Of a stretch of 64,000 nt of DNA, positions 21,997-34,090 are shown piece by piece. Within the stretch, counting starts at the first letter, position 1. Every line of letters starts with the position of its first letter. The notes below the pieces were generated by a model. That model searched no databases. It was not told the origin of the DNA and saw only the letters and a program-made list of their open reading frames with translations. Made by a program: the position numbers and the translations under genes. The DNA is from Przewalskia tangutica (lineage: Eukaryota > Streptophyta > Magnoliopsida > Solanales > Solanaceae), in assembly GCA_029844215.1 (NCBI GenBank), contig CM056728.1:2914001-2978000 (forward strand). The letters run 5' to 3'.

Positions 21997-23111
21997 GATA
22001 TTTGATCTTCTTTCTTAATGATTGTGATTAAAATTGATGTGTTTCCATTTCTGCTCACATTTTGGTGGTTGAGCCAATGTTCGATATTTATTATAAGACT
22101 CAATTAATTCGAATTCACGTTGAGAAGCCTATTTTGGAGTAAATTGCTCTCAATCAAAGTCACATTTATTAATTTCTAGGGCCCGAACTCGAGACATCTA
22201 GTTAAAAATTGAGAATATTACAACTTCACGTCTTCACCTCAACCTTAGATGGTAGTCATTCATATGTTATATTTTTGGTCTCTTATCAAGTCACCGGTAT
22301 CCGCTCCGAACTAATTTGAATTCACGATGTCAAGAAGTTCCAAATATGAATAAAGCACTCTCTATCAAAGACAACTTCATTCCAGGGATCAAACTCGAGA
22401 TCTGCACCTAAGATTGAGGAGTACTCCCCACTTCAAACACCTTTGATAAGTTGGTAGACATTTGTGCTAATTTTTTTGGTCTCTCAATCTCAATTTGTAT
22501 TAATTAATACCGTTTTAGAATCAATTAAAAATGTTAATGGGTAGACTTATAGTCATTTGTGCTCATTGATGCTTAAGCCTAACTCTTGGAGACAACACCA
22601 ACCAATTTGCCAACCTGTAAAGCTCAATCTAATTAATTCTGTAATAATTATTACTCACAAAGTTATTTTGTGGAGTGCGAACACAACATATGATGAAACA
22701 AAAGTGATAGTGGACAACTTTATTAGTTTCTTTAATCCCTCGTGTTATTATACTAAATATGTTATACAAGGTAAGGATAATATTATTTTCCTCCCAACAA
22801 TAATATCCAAAGTTCGAATTATCATAGTGAGTAGGGAATGAACAAAATTATGCAGGAATGTCACAATGAATGGATAGTGATATATGCATAATAATCATTA
22901 AATTATTTAATACATTTATTCTCATTAAGGACGTTTAGTTAGTGGGTTTAATGTTAAGATCGACGATAAAAGTTGGGGATGGAATCATAGTAAGCGAATG
23001 TCTTACGTACTGTTCTTTGGAAAAAGAGTAGCTACGTACCTATTGGAATTTCGATCAAGCAGCATCGACCAACTCCGCCACCCCTGACTATACATTATTA
23101 TAGGGACGTGC
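21997..23111. other. Intergenic spacer with a degenerate dispersed repeat
   Basis: No gene was recognised. Between about 22060 and 22440 two loosely similar stretches each contain AATTYGAATTCACG, CTCTATCAAAG-like and CGAACTCGAGA/CAAACTCGAGA blocks. This resembles a degenerate dispersed repeat. The remainder is AT-rich. Confidence 0.4.
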
Positions 23112-23145
23112 GGCAGTGACGGAGCAACAAATTTTATCAAGAATG

Positions 23146-24035
23146 TGTTGGAAATTTATTAACGTGAAATAAAGTTTATCCTACTATTTATGACTCGATC
23201 TATTGGGGTCTCGCACGTCGAAAACGTCATTTTCACACACGTGCACACGTTGTACCAATGATCGTAAATTTTCTTAGTAAAGAGATATTGGTACCTAAAC
23301 AAAATATTTGAGACATGAAATGATAGACGGTTGTTGGCCAAATGACGAGTGTTTCACGTTGGTAAATGAAGGAAGAAGTGTAAAGATCGAAACGGGTCGG
23401 AAAAGGGTCGCGGCGTCACCGCGGAATTGGGGAGCCGCGGCTCCACAGCCACTAGGGCCGCGACGCCCAATGGTCAGAGTCGCGGCGTTACCCCGGCAGT
23501 GTCTGTGCGACGAAAGTCCAAAAGTTGGTTGATTATGGAGACGTTTTGGAACATTCAAATGACAGTGTTTCCTCCATAACTCAGCCATTATTTGGTTGCA
23601 TTATTGGTTGATTGTAACCTCTAAATTAAGTGTCATTACATGGCTATTGAAAGTCATTAGTTGGCTAGTTGAGAGGTCATCTTCCTAGCACTATAAATTG
23701 AGGTTTTGACTCATTTGGAGAACACATTTTACACTGCTTAATTCAGATTTTCTGAACTTCTTCCTCTCTAAGCTTTCTTTCACACACTCAAAGGTTCTTC
23801 TTTTAGTAAACACTTGAGTTTTCTTTGCTCATTTGTTAGTTGTTGTTTTATCTTACGAGACAAGTTGTCAATTACCGTAAAAGGATATATACAGGGCAGT
23901 ATTGTCTTAAGGACAGAGTGAATATCACTCGACTCAGCAAACCTTGTTTTGTTCTCATTTCCATATTGTAATCTTTGTAATAGTTACTTACTTCTTGTTC
24001 CTTGCAATTATTGTAATTTAATTGTTGTACTCACA
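23146..24035 (+). repeat. 5' LTR of the plus-strand C1 element
   Basis: It runs TGTTGGAAATTTATTAACGTG to TTGTTGTACTCACA. A G+C-rich patch lies at about 23395-23515 (GGAGCCGCGGCTCC, GGGCCGCGACGCC). A likely transcription start region is near the CACTATAAATTGAGG motif at about 23690, which is conserved in all four C1 LTRs and looks like a TATA box. Confidence 0.85.
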
Positions 24036-24071
24036 ATCTTAAGACAATATTTGTTGTAAGTACTAAGAAAG

Positions 24072-24954
24072 AAGACTGGAGGCGAACAATTTGTTGTTGG
24101 ATCTTCCATTGTTGCTCAAGGCACACAAAGTGCCTTCCCCACAGCGGCTCAAGGCTTACACAACGCCTTTATTGTGGCTCAAGAGAACGCTACAGTTCAT
24201 CCACCCGTTGGATTCCACCATGAGCGCCCAGAGAAGTTCATGGGCTCAAACTTTAAGAGATGACAGCAACAGATGATATTCTATTTGACTGTTATGAGAA
24301 TGTCTCGTTTCCTAATAGAAGAACCTCCACAAGTTGGAGATGAAATGGACCTTCAGCCAAATGAAACGGTTGGAGGGGGCCAAGGTATCCATGTCATTAA
24401 TGACATAAAGATGGTTCTTGATGCATGGAGTCATATTGATTTTATCTACAGGAACTATATTCTGAACTGTCTGTCAGACCCTCTCTACACTGTGTATTGC
24501 ACCATTGGCACCGCCAAAGAGTTATGGAAAAAAAATGGAGAAAAAGTACAACGCACAAGATGTTGGTACTAAGAAATTCATCGTTGGAAAATTTCTGAAA
24601 TTTCAAATGGTGGATTGGAAAATGGTGATGTCCCAAGTCCAGGAATTCCAAATGATTTTACATCACCTAAATTTGGAAGGAATGAAACCAAATGAGCAAT
24701 TTTTTGTTGCATCATTAATTGAGAAGTTACCTCCATTGTGGAATGAGTTACTTAAAACTCAAGACAAAGAAAATGACATTTGAGGAACTTATTATCAAAC
24801 TCCATATTCAGGAGGATAATAAGAAGGTCATGCCTAAGGGTAAGCAACCCATTGAGGCAAAGGCAAATTTGGCGGAGGCCAAAGGGAACACGAGTAAGAA
24901 GCGAAAGTTTCAGAAGGGTTGTAAGGTCCTAACAACAGAGAAGTTGTAAAGGAA
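24072..24954 (+). pseudogene. C1 gag (plus), start codon lost
   Basis: The position of the gag ATG in the minus-strand sister reads AAG here (24072-24074). A TGA at 24261 replaces the Trp of the KRWQQ block. The UBN2 core is visible: YILNCLSDPLYTVYCTIGT, MVDWKMVMSQVQEFQMILHH, GMKPNEQFFVASLIEKLPPL. A TAA at 24947 precedes the zinc knuckle. Three independent lesions make it non-functional. Confidence 0.8.
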
Positions 24955-25635
24955 CTGTCATCACTGTGGTAAATCTGGTCACATGATCAAGGATTGCCGC
25001 AAACTCGAGAATGAGAACAAAGAGAAAGCCAAGGGAAAGGCGAAGGCTAACATCATCGAAGACACACTTTTTGACGATATGATTGAGGAGTTCTCGGTGG
25101 TGGTGCTTAAAGTCAACCTCGTTAAGAATCACATGCAGTGGTGGATGGACACGGGTGATACCCGTCACATCTGTTCCAATAGAGAAGTCTTCTCCACATA
25201 TACACCAGTTATGGATAAGAAATTGTTCATGGGTAACAATGTTTCTTCTTATGTGCTGGGGGTAGATAATGTGGTCCTAAAGATGACTTCCGGAAAGGAG
25301 TTTACTCTGAAGGAGGTGATGCATGACCCTGATATTAGAAGGAATTTAATTTCAGGCCCTTTATTGGTTAATACTGGTTTTAGGCTAGTGTTTGAATCCA
25401 ATAAATTTATAATCACCAAGAATGGAACTTTTGTAGGAAGGGGATTCATCTGTGAAGGCCTCTTCAAAGTTTACGCCTTGTCTATAATGCCTTTTATCAA
25501 TAAAATTGAAGTTTCTTTTTATTTGCTTGAGTCTTCTAATTCATGGCATCATAGATTAGGATATGTAAACTATCAATTTATCCAAAGGTTGGTAAAGTTG
25601 GAGTTGTTGCCGTCTATCGACGTAAACTCTTAACG
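24955..25635 (+). pseudogene. C1 zinc knuckle, protease and pre-integrase (plus)
   Basis: The zinc knuckle NCHHCGKSGHMIKDC (CX2CX4HX4C) at 24955 leads into an open frame (24983-25633). This has WWMDTGDTRHICSNREVF, where the protease motif DTGAT has become DTGDT, then KEVMHDPDIRRNLISGPLL and the gag-pre-integrase zinc-finger start SSNSWHHRLGYVNY. The frame ends at TAA 25633, where the sister copy reads on. Confidence 0.8.
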
Positions 25636-26450
25636 TAAGTATGAGGTGTGCATAGAGGTAAAACTTACAAAGATTCCCTTTAGATCCGTCAAAAGAGAAA
25701 CCAAACTTATTCATACGTATATATGTGATTTAAAGTTTGCACAAACTAGAGGGGGAACAAGTACTTTGTGACATTCATAGATGATAGCACAAGTTATTGT
25801 TACCTTTACTTATTGAAAAGTAAAGATGAAGCCTTTGAAGCGTTCAAACACTACAAAGCAGAAGTTGAAAACTAACTAAGCGTACGAATTAAATCAATTT
25901 GTAGTGATAGATGGGGCGAATATGTAGCGCCATTTGAAGAATATTGTGCCTAATCGGGCATTGTTCATCAAACAACGGCTCCATACTCACCTCAATCAAA
26001 TGGTGTGTCTGAACTCAAGAACCGTACGTTAAAGGAAATGATGAATGTCTTGCTCATCAATTCTAGTCTTCCCTAAAACATGTGGGGAGAAGTTGTCATT
26101 ACCGCTAATAAGATTCTTAATAGATTCCCACATAAGGATAAGGACAAGACTCTATACGAGTTATGGAAGGGAAAGAAACCCATCTACAAATACTTGAAGG
26201 TGTGGGGTTGTTTGGCAAAGGTTGAAGTACCTAAGCCAAAACAGGTCAAGATTGAGCCTAAGACGGTAGATTGCATTTTCATCGGATATGCAAATAACAG
26301 TAGTGCTTATCGCTTCTTAGTGCATAATTCAGATGTACCAGACATCCATGTGGGTATAATCATGGAATCAAGGAATGTCAATTTCTTTGAGAGTATCTTT
26401 CCTAAAAAGAAAAAAAAACATATCATTTCGCAAACAAACATATGAACAAA
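25636..26450 (+). pseudogene. C1 integrase (plus)
   Basis: Blocks in order are the YICDLKFAQTRGGTS region (first catalytic Asp, about 25725), SICSDRWGEYVAPFEEYC (second Asp, about 25900), HQTTAPYSPQSNGVSELKNR, in which the catalytic Glu is followed by LKN (about 25970), and the C-terminal part open from 26080 (YLKVWGCLAKVEVPKPKQVK, FIGYANNSSAYRFLVHNSD). At least three stops interrupt the first half. Confidence 0.8.
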
Positions 26451-27590
26451 GCTCTGAGGATCCAGGAGTCGTTGACTGCCCATATCTACGTGGTTCAGAT
26501 CTAATGGACTCCGAAGTGGCTGAAAATCTGAAATCTAGTGTTTCAGACTCTCATGACTTGGAGGCTCCACGGATGGAACCAAGATGAAACAAAAAGACCA
26601 TAAAGGATAAGTCATTCGGTCCTGACTTTGTGGTTGTATGGTTCATGATGAACCACAGACAATTGCTGAAGCATTGTCAACTCCAAAAGCATCGCTCTGG
26701 AAAGAAATTTTTGAGAGTGAAATAGACTCCATTCCGCACAACCATACTTGGGAGTTGATTGATCTTCCTCCGGGAAACAAACTGTTGGGTTATAAATGGA
26801 TACTCAACCGGAAGTAAAAAACAGATGGATCTATAGATAAGTACAAGGCCAGGTTGGTAGTCAAGGCTATCGAAAAAATGAGGGCCTTGACTACTTTGAC
26901 ACGTACTCCCCGGTGTCTATAATGACGTTCATATGAGTATTCATTGTGATCGCTGCGTTGCGGGACCTTGGGATACATCAAATAGATGTCAAGACAGCAT
27001 TCCTAAATGGTGATTTGGAAGAATAAATCTATATGGACCAACCCGAAGGTTATGTGGTTCTAGGACAAAGGAAGAAAGTCTACCGGCTTGTTAAATCTTT
27101 GTACGAGCTGAAACAGGCCCTGAAGCAGTGACAAAAAAATTTGATAGTACTCTACTATCGAAGGGTTTCTCCATTAATAAGTGTGACAAATGTGTCTACA
27201 CGAAAGGTAATGCTGACTCATTCGTCATGATATGCTTTTACGTAGATGACATGTTGACATGGAGCAGTCCTAGGTTGATCCTAGAGACTAAGAACATGTT
27301 GAAACAATGTTTTGACATAAAGAATATGAGTATTGCAGATGTCATCTTAGGGATCAAGATCTCTAAGACATCTGAATGACTGGTTTTATCTCAGTCTCAC
27401 TACATCGAGGATGTGTTGAGAAAGTTTGAGATGTTCGACAGTTTGCCAATAACGTCGCCACTGGATATAAATCAAAAGATTAATAAAACTTATGGTGCGC
27501 CCGTATGCCAGGAGCGATATGCTCAGGTGATTGGTAGTTTGATGTACAAAACAACAGCACCCGACCTGATATCGTCTATGCAGTTAACAA
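26451..27590 (+). pseudogene. C1 reverse transcriptase (plus)
   Basis: Blocks include SKASLWKEIFESEIDSIPHN (about 26685), IDLPPGNKLLGYKWI, YKARLVVK (about 26845), DVKTAFLNGDLEE (about 26985), KSLYELKQALKQ, then an intact FYVDDML box near 27240 and MSIADVILGIKISKTSE. Stops occur, for example, after NRK near 26816 and in KQ-QKNFD near 27130. The catalytic Asp pair survives, unlike in the minus-strand sister. Confidence 0.8.
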
Positions 27591-28130
27591 GTAGTCTAGT
27601 ACCTAAAATACATGCAAAACTATGGGTTGCACTATTCGAGATATCCAACTGTACTAGAGGGGTACATTGATGCAACATGGATATCTGATATAAAGAACAC
27701 CAAGTCCACCACTGGGTATATATTTACAATTGGTGGTGGGGCTGTGTCTTGGAAATCCTCGAAACAAACTTGCATCACCCGATCCACGATGGAATCAGAA
27801 TTCATTGCTTTAGACAAAATAGGAGAAAAAACTGAGTGATTTCGTGACTTCTTAGAGGATATCCCTTGTTGAGATAAACCCGTAATTTCTATAATGATCT
27901 ACTACGACACCCAGTCGACTCTATGAAGGGCACATAGTTCTATGTACAATGGCAAATTTCATCATATTCGACAGAGACATAAGACAGTTAGGCAATTGAT
28001 CATCATGGGTATTATCTCCATTGATTATATAAAATCAAAGGAGAACATAGCAGACCCTTGGACTAAGGGCATACCCAGAGATCAGATGTTCTGCATGTCT
28101 AAGGGAATGGGCTTAAAACTCAATCAATAA
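27591..28130 (+). pseudogene. C1 RNase H (plus)
   Basis: Frames show MQNYGLHYSRYPTVLEGYID, KSTTGYIFTIGGGAVSWKSS, TRSTMESEFIALDKIGE, then MYNGKFHHIRQRHKTVRQLI and SIDYIKSKENIADPWTKGI. These are standard copia RNase H blocks. There is a small deletion near 27600 at the start of the domain, and a TGA at 27837. Confidence 0.8.
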
Positions 28131-28755
28131 GAACGATACAGTGGAAACCCAACCTTATTGACTGGATATCCCAGGAATTATGTTCAATGGAAAAACTAAA
28201 TCGTAAAGGTTCAGTTGAGCGCTTCGGTGGAAGCAAGAGCACTTCAAATGATGATTTCTGTAAAGAAACATGAATCCAAGGTCGTTCCCCTGATAGATAT
28301 TAAGTACTATCTGCAGTGTGGGTAGAGGTTAAGTTTCCAAAACCTTTAATGATCCTCAATGGTTGAGGTTAGGTTTGAGAATATTTTAATAGTTCCTAAC
28401 ACTTGTGAGGTGGAATATAGCAGGATACATCGTAGGAGACCACCTATTTAAGTGCGAGGACAGACCGACTCAAATGAACGCACTTAAGAATCCAAGAAGT
28501 GTCCACGACCACAACAGATAAAACATTAAAGAAGAACAAAGTAAGGAAAGTTATTGTGTTGGTACCATTGACTTGGATTACACTAAACACTGACGGTTCA
28601 AGACATTATGTTCACCGTGCAGTAAATAAGTCTGATGGTATTAAACTATGGAAGGTTCAAAGCCACGATTAACTATCCAGATACAATATCGATCCGCCAA
28701 AAGATTTCTAGAAAGGCACCTTGTGAGTGCGCCAAAATCTCTTTCAAGAGGGGAT
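28131..28755 (+). other. C1 3' untranslated region
   Basis: No coding blocks are seen between the RNase H end and the 3' LTR. The last 210 bp match 15908-16140 of the minus-strand copy. The purine tract TTTCAAGAGGGGAT at 28743-28755 is the plus-strand primer site. Confidence 0.6.
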
Positions 28756-29734
28756 TATTGGAAATTTATTAATGTGAAATAAAGTTTATCTTATTATTTA
28801 CGACTCGAACAATTGGGGCCCCGCATATCGGAAATGTCATTTCCACACACGTGCACACGTTGTACCAATGATCGTAAATTTCCTTAGTGAAAGAGATATT
28901 GATACGTAAATAAAATGTTTGAGACATGAAATGATAGATGGTTGTTGGCCAAATGACGAGTGTTTCACATTGATAAATGAAGGAAGAAGTGTACGAAGTG
29001 TAAAAATCAAAACGGGTAGGAAAAGGGTCACGGCGTCACCGTAGAGTCGGGGAGCCGTGACTCTACCGCCACCAAGGTCGCGGCACGACAGAGCCGCGAC
29101 ACCCAACGGTCAGAGCCACAACACTAGTTTGTGTTCCAACTACTGGAGTCACGACACCGCGACGCCTCGGAGACCAAGCCGCGACGCTACCCCGACAATG
29201 TTTGTGCTACGAAAGTCTAAAATTTAGTTGATTATGGGGATGTTTTGGAACATTCAAATGACAGTTTTCCTCCATAACTCAACCAATAATTGGTTGCATT
29301 ATTAGATAATTGTAACATCTCAATTAAGTGTCATTACATGGTTATTGAAGGTCATTAGTTCGCTAGTTGAGAGGTCATCTTCCTAGCACTATAAATTGAG
29401 GTTTTGGCTCAATTGGAGAACACACTTCATACTTGCTTAATTCAGATTTTCTGAACTTTTTCCTCTCTAAGCTTTCTTTCACACACTCAAAGGTTCTTCT
29501 TTTAGTAAACACTTGAGTTTCCTTTGCTCATTTGTTAGTTGTTGTTTTATCTTGGGAGGGAAGCTGCCAATTACCGTAAAATGATATATACTGGGCAATA
29601 TTGTCTTAAGAACAGAGTGAATATCACTCAACTTATCAAACTTTGTTTTATTCTCATTTCCAGATTGCAATCTTCGTAATAGTTACTTGCTTCCCATTCC
29701 TTGCAATTATTGTAATTCAATTGTTGTACTCACA
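28756..29734 (+). repeat. 3' LTR of the plus-strand C1 element
   Basis: It starts TATTGGAAATTTATTAATG (TG changed to TA) and ends TTGTACTCACA. At 979 bp it is about 90 bp longer than the 5' LTR, mainly in the G+C-rich patch (about 29025-29195), which has extra short repeats of the form GCCGCGAC-CC. Confidence 0.85.
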
Positions 29735-30076
29735 GAATGTTCAAATTTTAAAGAAATAATATATAATTTATATGTTAAGGGTATTCACTACGTAATTTAT
29801 ATATGTAATATGTGATAATTGACATGTCTACGCGGTAATTTTTTTGGCAAAGGGTGTTTGGTTGAACATCCTTGTTGGGTTGTTGCTCCGCCACTAGCGT
29901 AAAGTTCGAGACAAAGAAATATCAAGACAACATATAAGTTATTCATTTATACTTTACTTGAATTTGCAGTATAAAATTGTACCGATGTTCTTACCCGGGA
30001 AACAAAATACCAACCACGTGTAGTATAATTTTTTTTATATAAATAGTTTTTCTAATCCCGATAATCAAACGACTTA

Positions 30077-31994
30077 GGCTGTGTTTGGTATGAAGGAAAA
30101 TATTTTCCATGAAAAATATTTTCCTAGAAAATGTTTTCTTGAAAAACAAGTGAACTTCTAACTTGTTTTCTAGTGTTTGGTAAGTAAGTAAAAGAAAATA
30201 TAAAAGCATTTATATATCTAACAAAATACTATGAGGTTGGGATGGGGTGAGAAGTGGGGATCTCGGAAAATTCTTACCGTAGCCCCACCCTACCCCAAGC
30301 ACCCACCATCCACCACCCAACTAAATCCAGCCGCCCTCAAACGCACTTCATCTTCGTCCACCTACCCACCACACCACACCCACCCTAAACCCACCTCAGC
30401 GTTCCACCCAACCCTCCCTCTTTCAATTTTCTATTTCATATCTCTTATTTTATTTTAATAAAAAAATTAGAAAGTATAATTTTTTTCTTACCTCCATCCC
30501 GACCCTTGCGCCCCTCCCCCACCCCCAACCCACACTAAATTTAACCACACAATTTTTTTACTTTTTATAAAATAATTATTAAAGTAAATTAAATTATATG
30601 AACTAGAAAATTCAGGAGTGGAGTGTAGAAAACAAAAAAAATAAACAGTCTTTTTTAAAAAGATAATTGAGAGAGGTGTTGGTGTCGGCGAGAGGGGGGT
30701 TGGTGGGTGGTGTAAAGAACAAAAAAAATAAAACCTATTTAAAAAAATTGTGGGGGTGGTGGGGTGTTGAGGTCGGGTGGTGGTGCTGGTGGGTGATGTA
30801 GGAAACAAACAATAAATTTAAAAACTCTTTTTACAAAACGATATTTTTTTGGAGGGGTAGTGGGGTGTTGATGTCGAAGGGGGGTGTTCGCGGGGGTGGG
30901 GAGGATTAAAAAACAAAAAAAGTACTTTTAAATTTATTTTTTAAAACAAAATTAAAAAATTGGAGGGGGTGGAGGTTGGTCGGGGGTGGGTTCGCATGTG
31001 GCGGGGAGTGTGGGTCGTCGGGGGTGGGAGTGGTTTAGAAAACTAAAAAAACATTAGACAGATTTGTTAGAGACAACCTTTTCAAATTTTCTGTTAATAA
31101 ATTAACACCTCTTATTTTAAAATCCATGTGATTTTTTCCTCAAATATACCCCTGTCTTCAACTTAAGTGTATATTTCCATTTCCATCTGATGCGTTTCAT
31201 CTTCTTCTAAAAAAAAGTCCGTCTTCATCTTCTTCTAAAAAAAAGTCCGTCTTCATCTTCTTCTTCATGGATTGGGGCTTTGTCATCTTCATCTTTTTCC
31301 TCAAATATACCCCTGTCGCTGCAATCTGGTGCTTTATACTTGCCTTCACAATGTCATCGATTAATACTTGTCAAATGATGAAGTCGAATTGCAAGGGAAA
31401 AAGATGAAGATGATAAAGCCCCAATTCATGAAGAAGAAGATGGAGACGGTCTTTTTTTTTAGAAGAAGATGAAACTCATCAGATGGAAAGGGAAATATAC
31501 ACTTAAGCTGAAAACATGGTATATTTGGGGAAACAATACCCATGTGCCTTGCACATGGGTTTTAAAATAAGATGTGTTAATTTATTAACATAAAATTTGA
31601 ATTTTCGTTATAAGGCTGTGTTTCACAAAAAAAAATAAGGTCTGACATTGCCATTTTTTTTAAAAGGTTGTCTTTCGCAAAATGTGATATATAAAAGGTT
31701 GTCTCTGACAAATTAAAATATTTTTTGAAAAACAATTGGGTGGGTTGGGTGTGGGTTAGGGTTAAGATAGGGTGGTGGTAGTAATTGGGGTTTGGTGGGT
31801 TGGATTGGGTGGTGGGTAATTGATTGAATGCCATTTTTTGAGACTTGTTTTCCCAATTTTAGCTAGGGAAGTCATTTTCTTTATTTTTATAAATGGAACT
31901 TGTTTTTCCTAAAGAAAATATTTTTTCAAAATTTTGATCAACCAAATATGAGAAAATTAGAAAACATTTTCTTTCTTTCATACCAAACACACCC
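30077..31994. mobile_element. Harbinger/Tourist-like element with inverted termini
   Basis: The ends are inverted: GGCTGTGTTTGGTATGAAGG on the left and the complement of GGGTGTGTTTGGTATGAAAG on the right. TTA flanks both sides (30074-30076, 31995-31997), the three-base duplication typical of PIF/Harbinger. The terminal regions stay similar in inverted orientation (CTAGAAAATGTTTTC, AACAAGT). The inside is low-complexity, with GGGTGGT and ACCCACC runs. No transposase frame was seen, so it is non-autonomous. A fold-back element is nested at 31058-31714. Confidence 0.7.
31058..31714. mobile_element. Fold-back element, family FB1, copy 1
   Basis: The arms are inverted over about 170 bp. The left has CAGATTTGTTAGAGACAACC, AATAAATTAACACCTCTTAT, AATATACC and GTGTATATTTCC; the right has the complements, ending GGTTGTCTCTGACAAATT. 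GAAGATGAAGACGG-type repeats lie at the centre. The same termini (ATTTGTCAGAGACAACCTTT) and the GACATTGCC-AATTTTTTT block recur at 44406-45473. No protein is encoded. Confidence 0.65.
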
Positions 31995-31997
31995 TTA

Positions 31998-33159
31998 ATC
32001 TCTATTGTGAATCAAAACTTCACTTTAATTGATGATAATATAGCATCTAAAAAGTATAATAAACCACAATTACATACTTAAAAATATTTAAAACATATTG
32101 TCGACATTCTTATTATATATAGTTTAGAATTGGTTGTTTGGCTTTGTTGGCGACATAGGTCTCTTCCTTTTATCAGACAAATTCATTCTATGATGTCAAT
32201 TAAAAGTTCAATTTATTAATAAAATATTTAATATTTAAAAAGTATATAAAAAAGTACAATAAACTACAATTGCATAGTTAATAATATTTATAACATATTT
32301 TCCACATTCTTTTCTATATATAATATAATTCAGAAAAAGTTGGTTGTTTGGCATTGTCGGCGAAATAGGTTCTCTTCCTATTAACAGACAAATTTATTCT
32401 CTAATTTGTTGTTGGTAAAACTATTAATCAGTGTGTTGCATTGCAGTTAGATAGTTGCTTTCATTCTTGGCTACATGTACTCATTTTGAGCTCCCAAACA
32501 AAAGGACTATGGCCCTATGATCTATGGATATTATAATTGTCTAGTCCTATGCTATTTTTGCACCATCTGGTCCTATAGTTTAATGTACTAATTGTATTAT
32601 AATTTACATGATTATATTGTTTAAAAGATAATTTTATTTAATAATATTAATTTGTAAAAAGTAGTTTCCGTATATGCGTAAAAAGAAAAACTCAATGCAC
32701 AAAGAATCATGTGTTAGCAGAGTTCGGGGAGGGCCACACCCCAAGGAGTATAATGTAGACAACATATCATAATATAAACATTAATAACTGATTTCACAGT
32801 TCGAACCCGTGACCTATAGGTCACACACACAAATTTATTATTGATAAGATTCAAGGGCGAACGTAAAATACAAGTTACGAGTTCATTCAAATATAGTAAT
32901 TTTAATTCAATCATTATATATATAACAACAACAACATACCCAGTGAATTCATACATTATATATGTGTAACAAAATATACTAAGTACAAAAAATAAGTTTC
33001 GAACCCAATATATCCAATGTGTTGCAATAATTTTTTTATCGAATCCATAAAGTTTAAATTATGAATTTTCCTATGATATAGCATATGTACGATAAGCAAT
33101 GAAAAATGATATGTTGCACATTTTTAAATGTATGTGCACACTTGTATATATTTTTTATG
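31998..33159. other. AT-rich spacer with a local direct duplication
   Basis: Two diverged direct copies of about 180 bp lie at roughly 32028-32205 and 32222-32410. They share AAAAAGTA-AATAAAC-ACAATT, TTGGTTGTTTGGC, GGCGA-ATAGGT and CAGACAAATT-ATTCT. A SINE 3' end fragment (ACAACAACAACATACCCAGTG) lies at about 32925-32946. No gene was recognised. Confidence 0.5.
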
Positions 33160-33280
33160 CAACAACAATAACATACCCAGTGTAATCCCATAAAGTGGAG
33201 TCTGAGAGGGTAGGATGTACACCTTACCACCTTTATTGGGGTAGATGCGTTGTTTCCGATAGACACTTGACTCAAAAGGA
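33160..33280 (-). mobile_element. Au/TS-type SINE, truncated copy
   Basis: Read on the minus strand it has TGAGTCAAGTGTCTATCGGAA, a tRNA-derived-looking start with the SINE box, then a middle region and the end CTGGGTATGTTATTGTTG with TTG repeats. Similar copies lie at 49784-49868, 55290-55400 and 56428-56565. Confidence 0.65.
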
Positions 33281-34090
33281 AAGTAGTAGATGCAAGATTG
33301 TAAGATAAGACAACAAAATATACAAATATAAAACAAATGGAGCAACACATAGTAATACACACATAAAGAGTGAAAATCTACACGTTATCTAAAGAATACA
33401 ACTAAGAAAAGGAGAGGATGAGAAGAAGAGGCGAACCCCTACCTCGCTACGACAAAAACTCAACTACCCACTAACCTTCTACCCTAATTCTCAACCTTCA
33501 AATCTTCATATCTAAAGTCATGTCCTCGGTTGAGTTTGTCATGTCGTGTCTAATCACTTTCCCAATTCTTCTTCGGCATACCTCTACCTCTCTGAACTCA
33601 TGCTACCGCCAATCTAATGTACGATCGTTACATTCATCTTTTAATGTTTAATTTTGAATGTATACTGCTGGTAGAATACGTAAGATCAGTCAAATAAATA
33701 CGAATCTAGAGTGAACTAGATATTAAAATTTGAGTTTAGGATTTGTGCACTTTTAATGTACATAAATTTGTATATCGTTAGTTAACTAAAATCTTGAGTT
33801 CCTGCATTGACTATCTTTCTTTTGAGCTGAGGGTATATCAGAAACTTCTCTACCCCACAAAAGTAGAGGTAAGGTCTGAGTACATCTCTAGACTCCACTT
33901 GTGGAATTACAACGAGTATGTTATTGTTAGTTAAATTAAAAGATAGTCAAGAATGCTATATTTACTATTTTAGTTCTTTACGCTATCAATCCACAATAAT
34001 TCAAGAAAGATTATTTTGACTTCTTTAAAACTTTGTTAAAAAGCGCTATATTTGTGGGATTTAATTTTCCACTAAGTTTCCCTAAGGGCC
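33281..34090. other. Spacer with a second SINE fragment
   Basis: The stretch 33846-33931 is a plus-oriented SINE piece (TAGAGGTAAGGTCTGAGTAC, CTCCACTTGTGGAATTACAA, ending ATGTTATTGTTAG). The rest shows no recognisable gene or element border. Confidence 0.5.

Larger units (their letters stand above)
23146..29734 (+). mobile_element. Copia element, family C1, plus strand
   Basis: The 5' LTR is 23146-24035 and the 3' LTR 28756-29734, with the target duplication GAATG at 23141-23145 and 29735-29739. It has full domain order: gag, protease, integrase, RT, RNase H. The polypurine tract CAAGAGGGGAT precedes the 3' LTR. Many stops make it inactive, including loss of the gag start codon. It is the only C1 copy in the window with all domains and a matching target duplication. 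Confidence 0.9.
23112..29896. mobile_element. Short MITE-like repeat split by the C1 plus element
   Basis: The left piece is 23112-23145 (CAGTGACGGAGCAACAA...) and the right piece 29735-29896, ending GTTGCTCCGCCACTAG. The two ends are inverted copies (GTGACGGAGCAAC and GTTGCTCCGCCAC). With the copia and one copy of GAATG removed, a unit of about 190 bp remains. Its type is uncertain; short repeats with GTGGCGGAGC ends are common in nightshade genomes. Confidence 0.55.
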
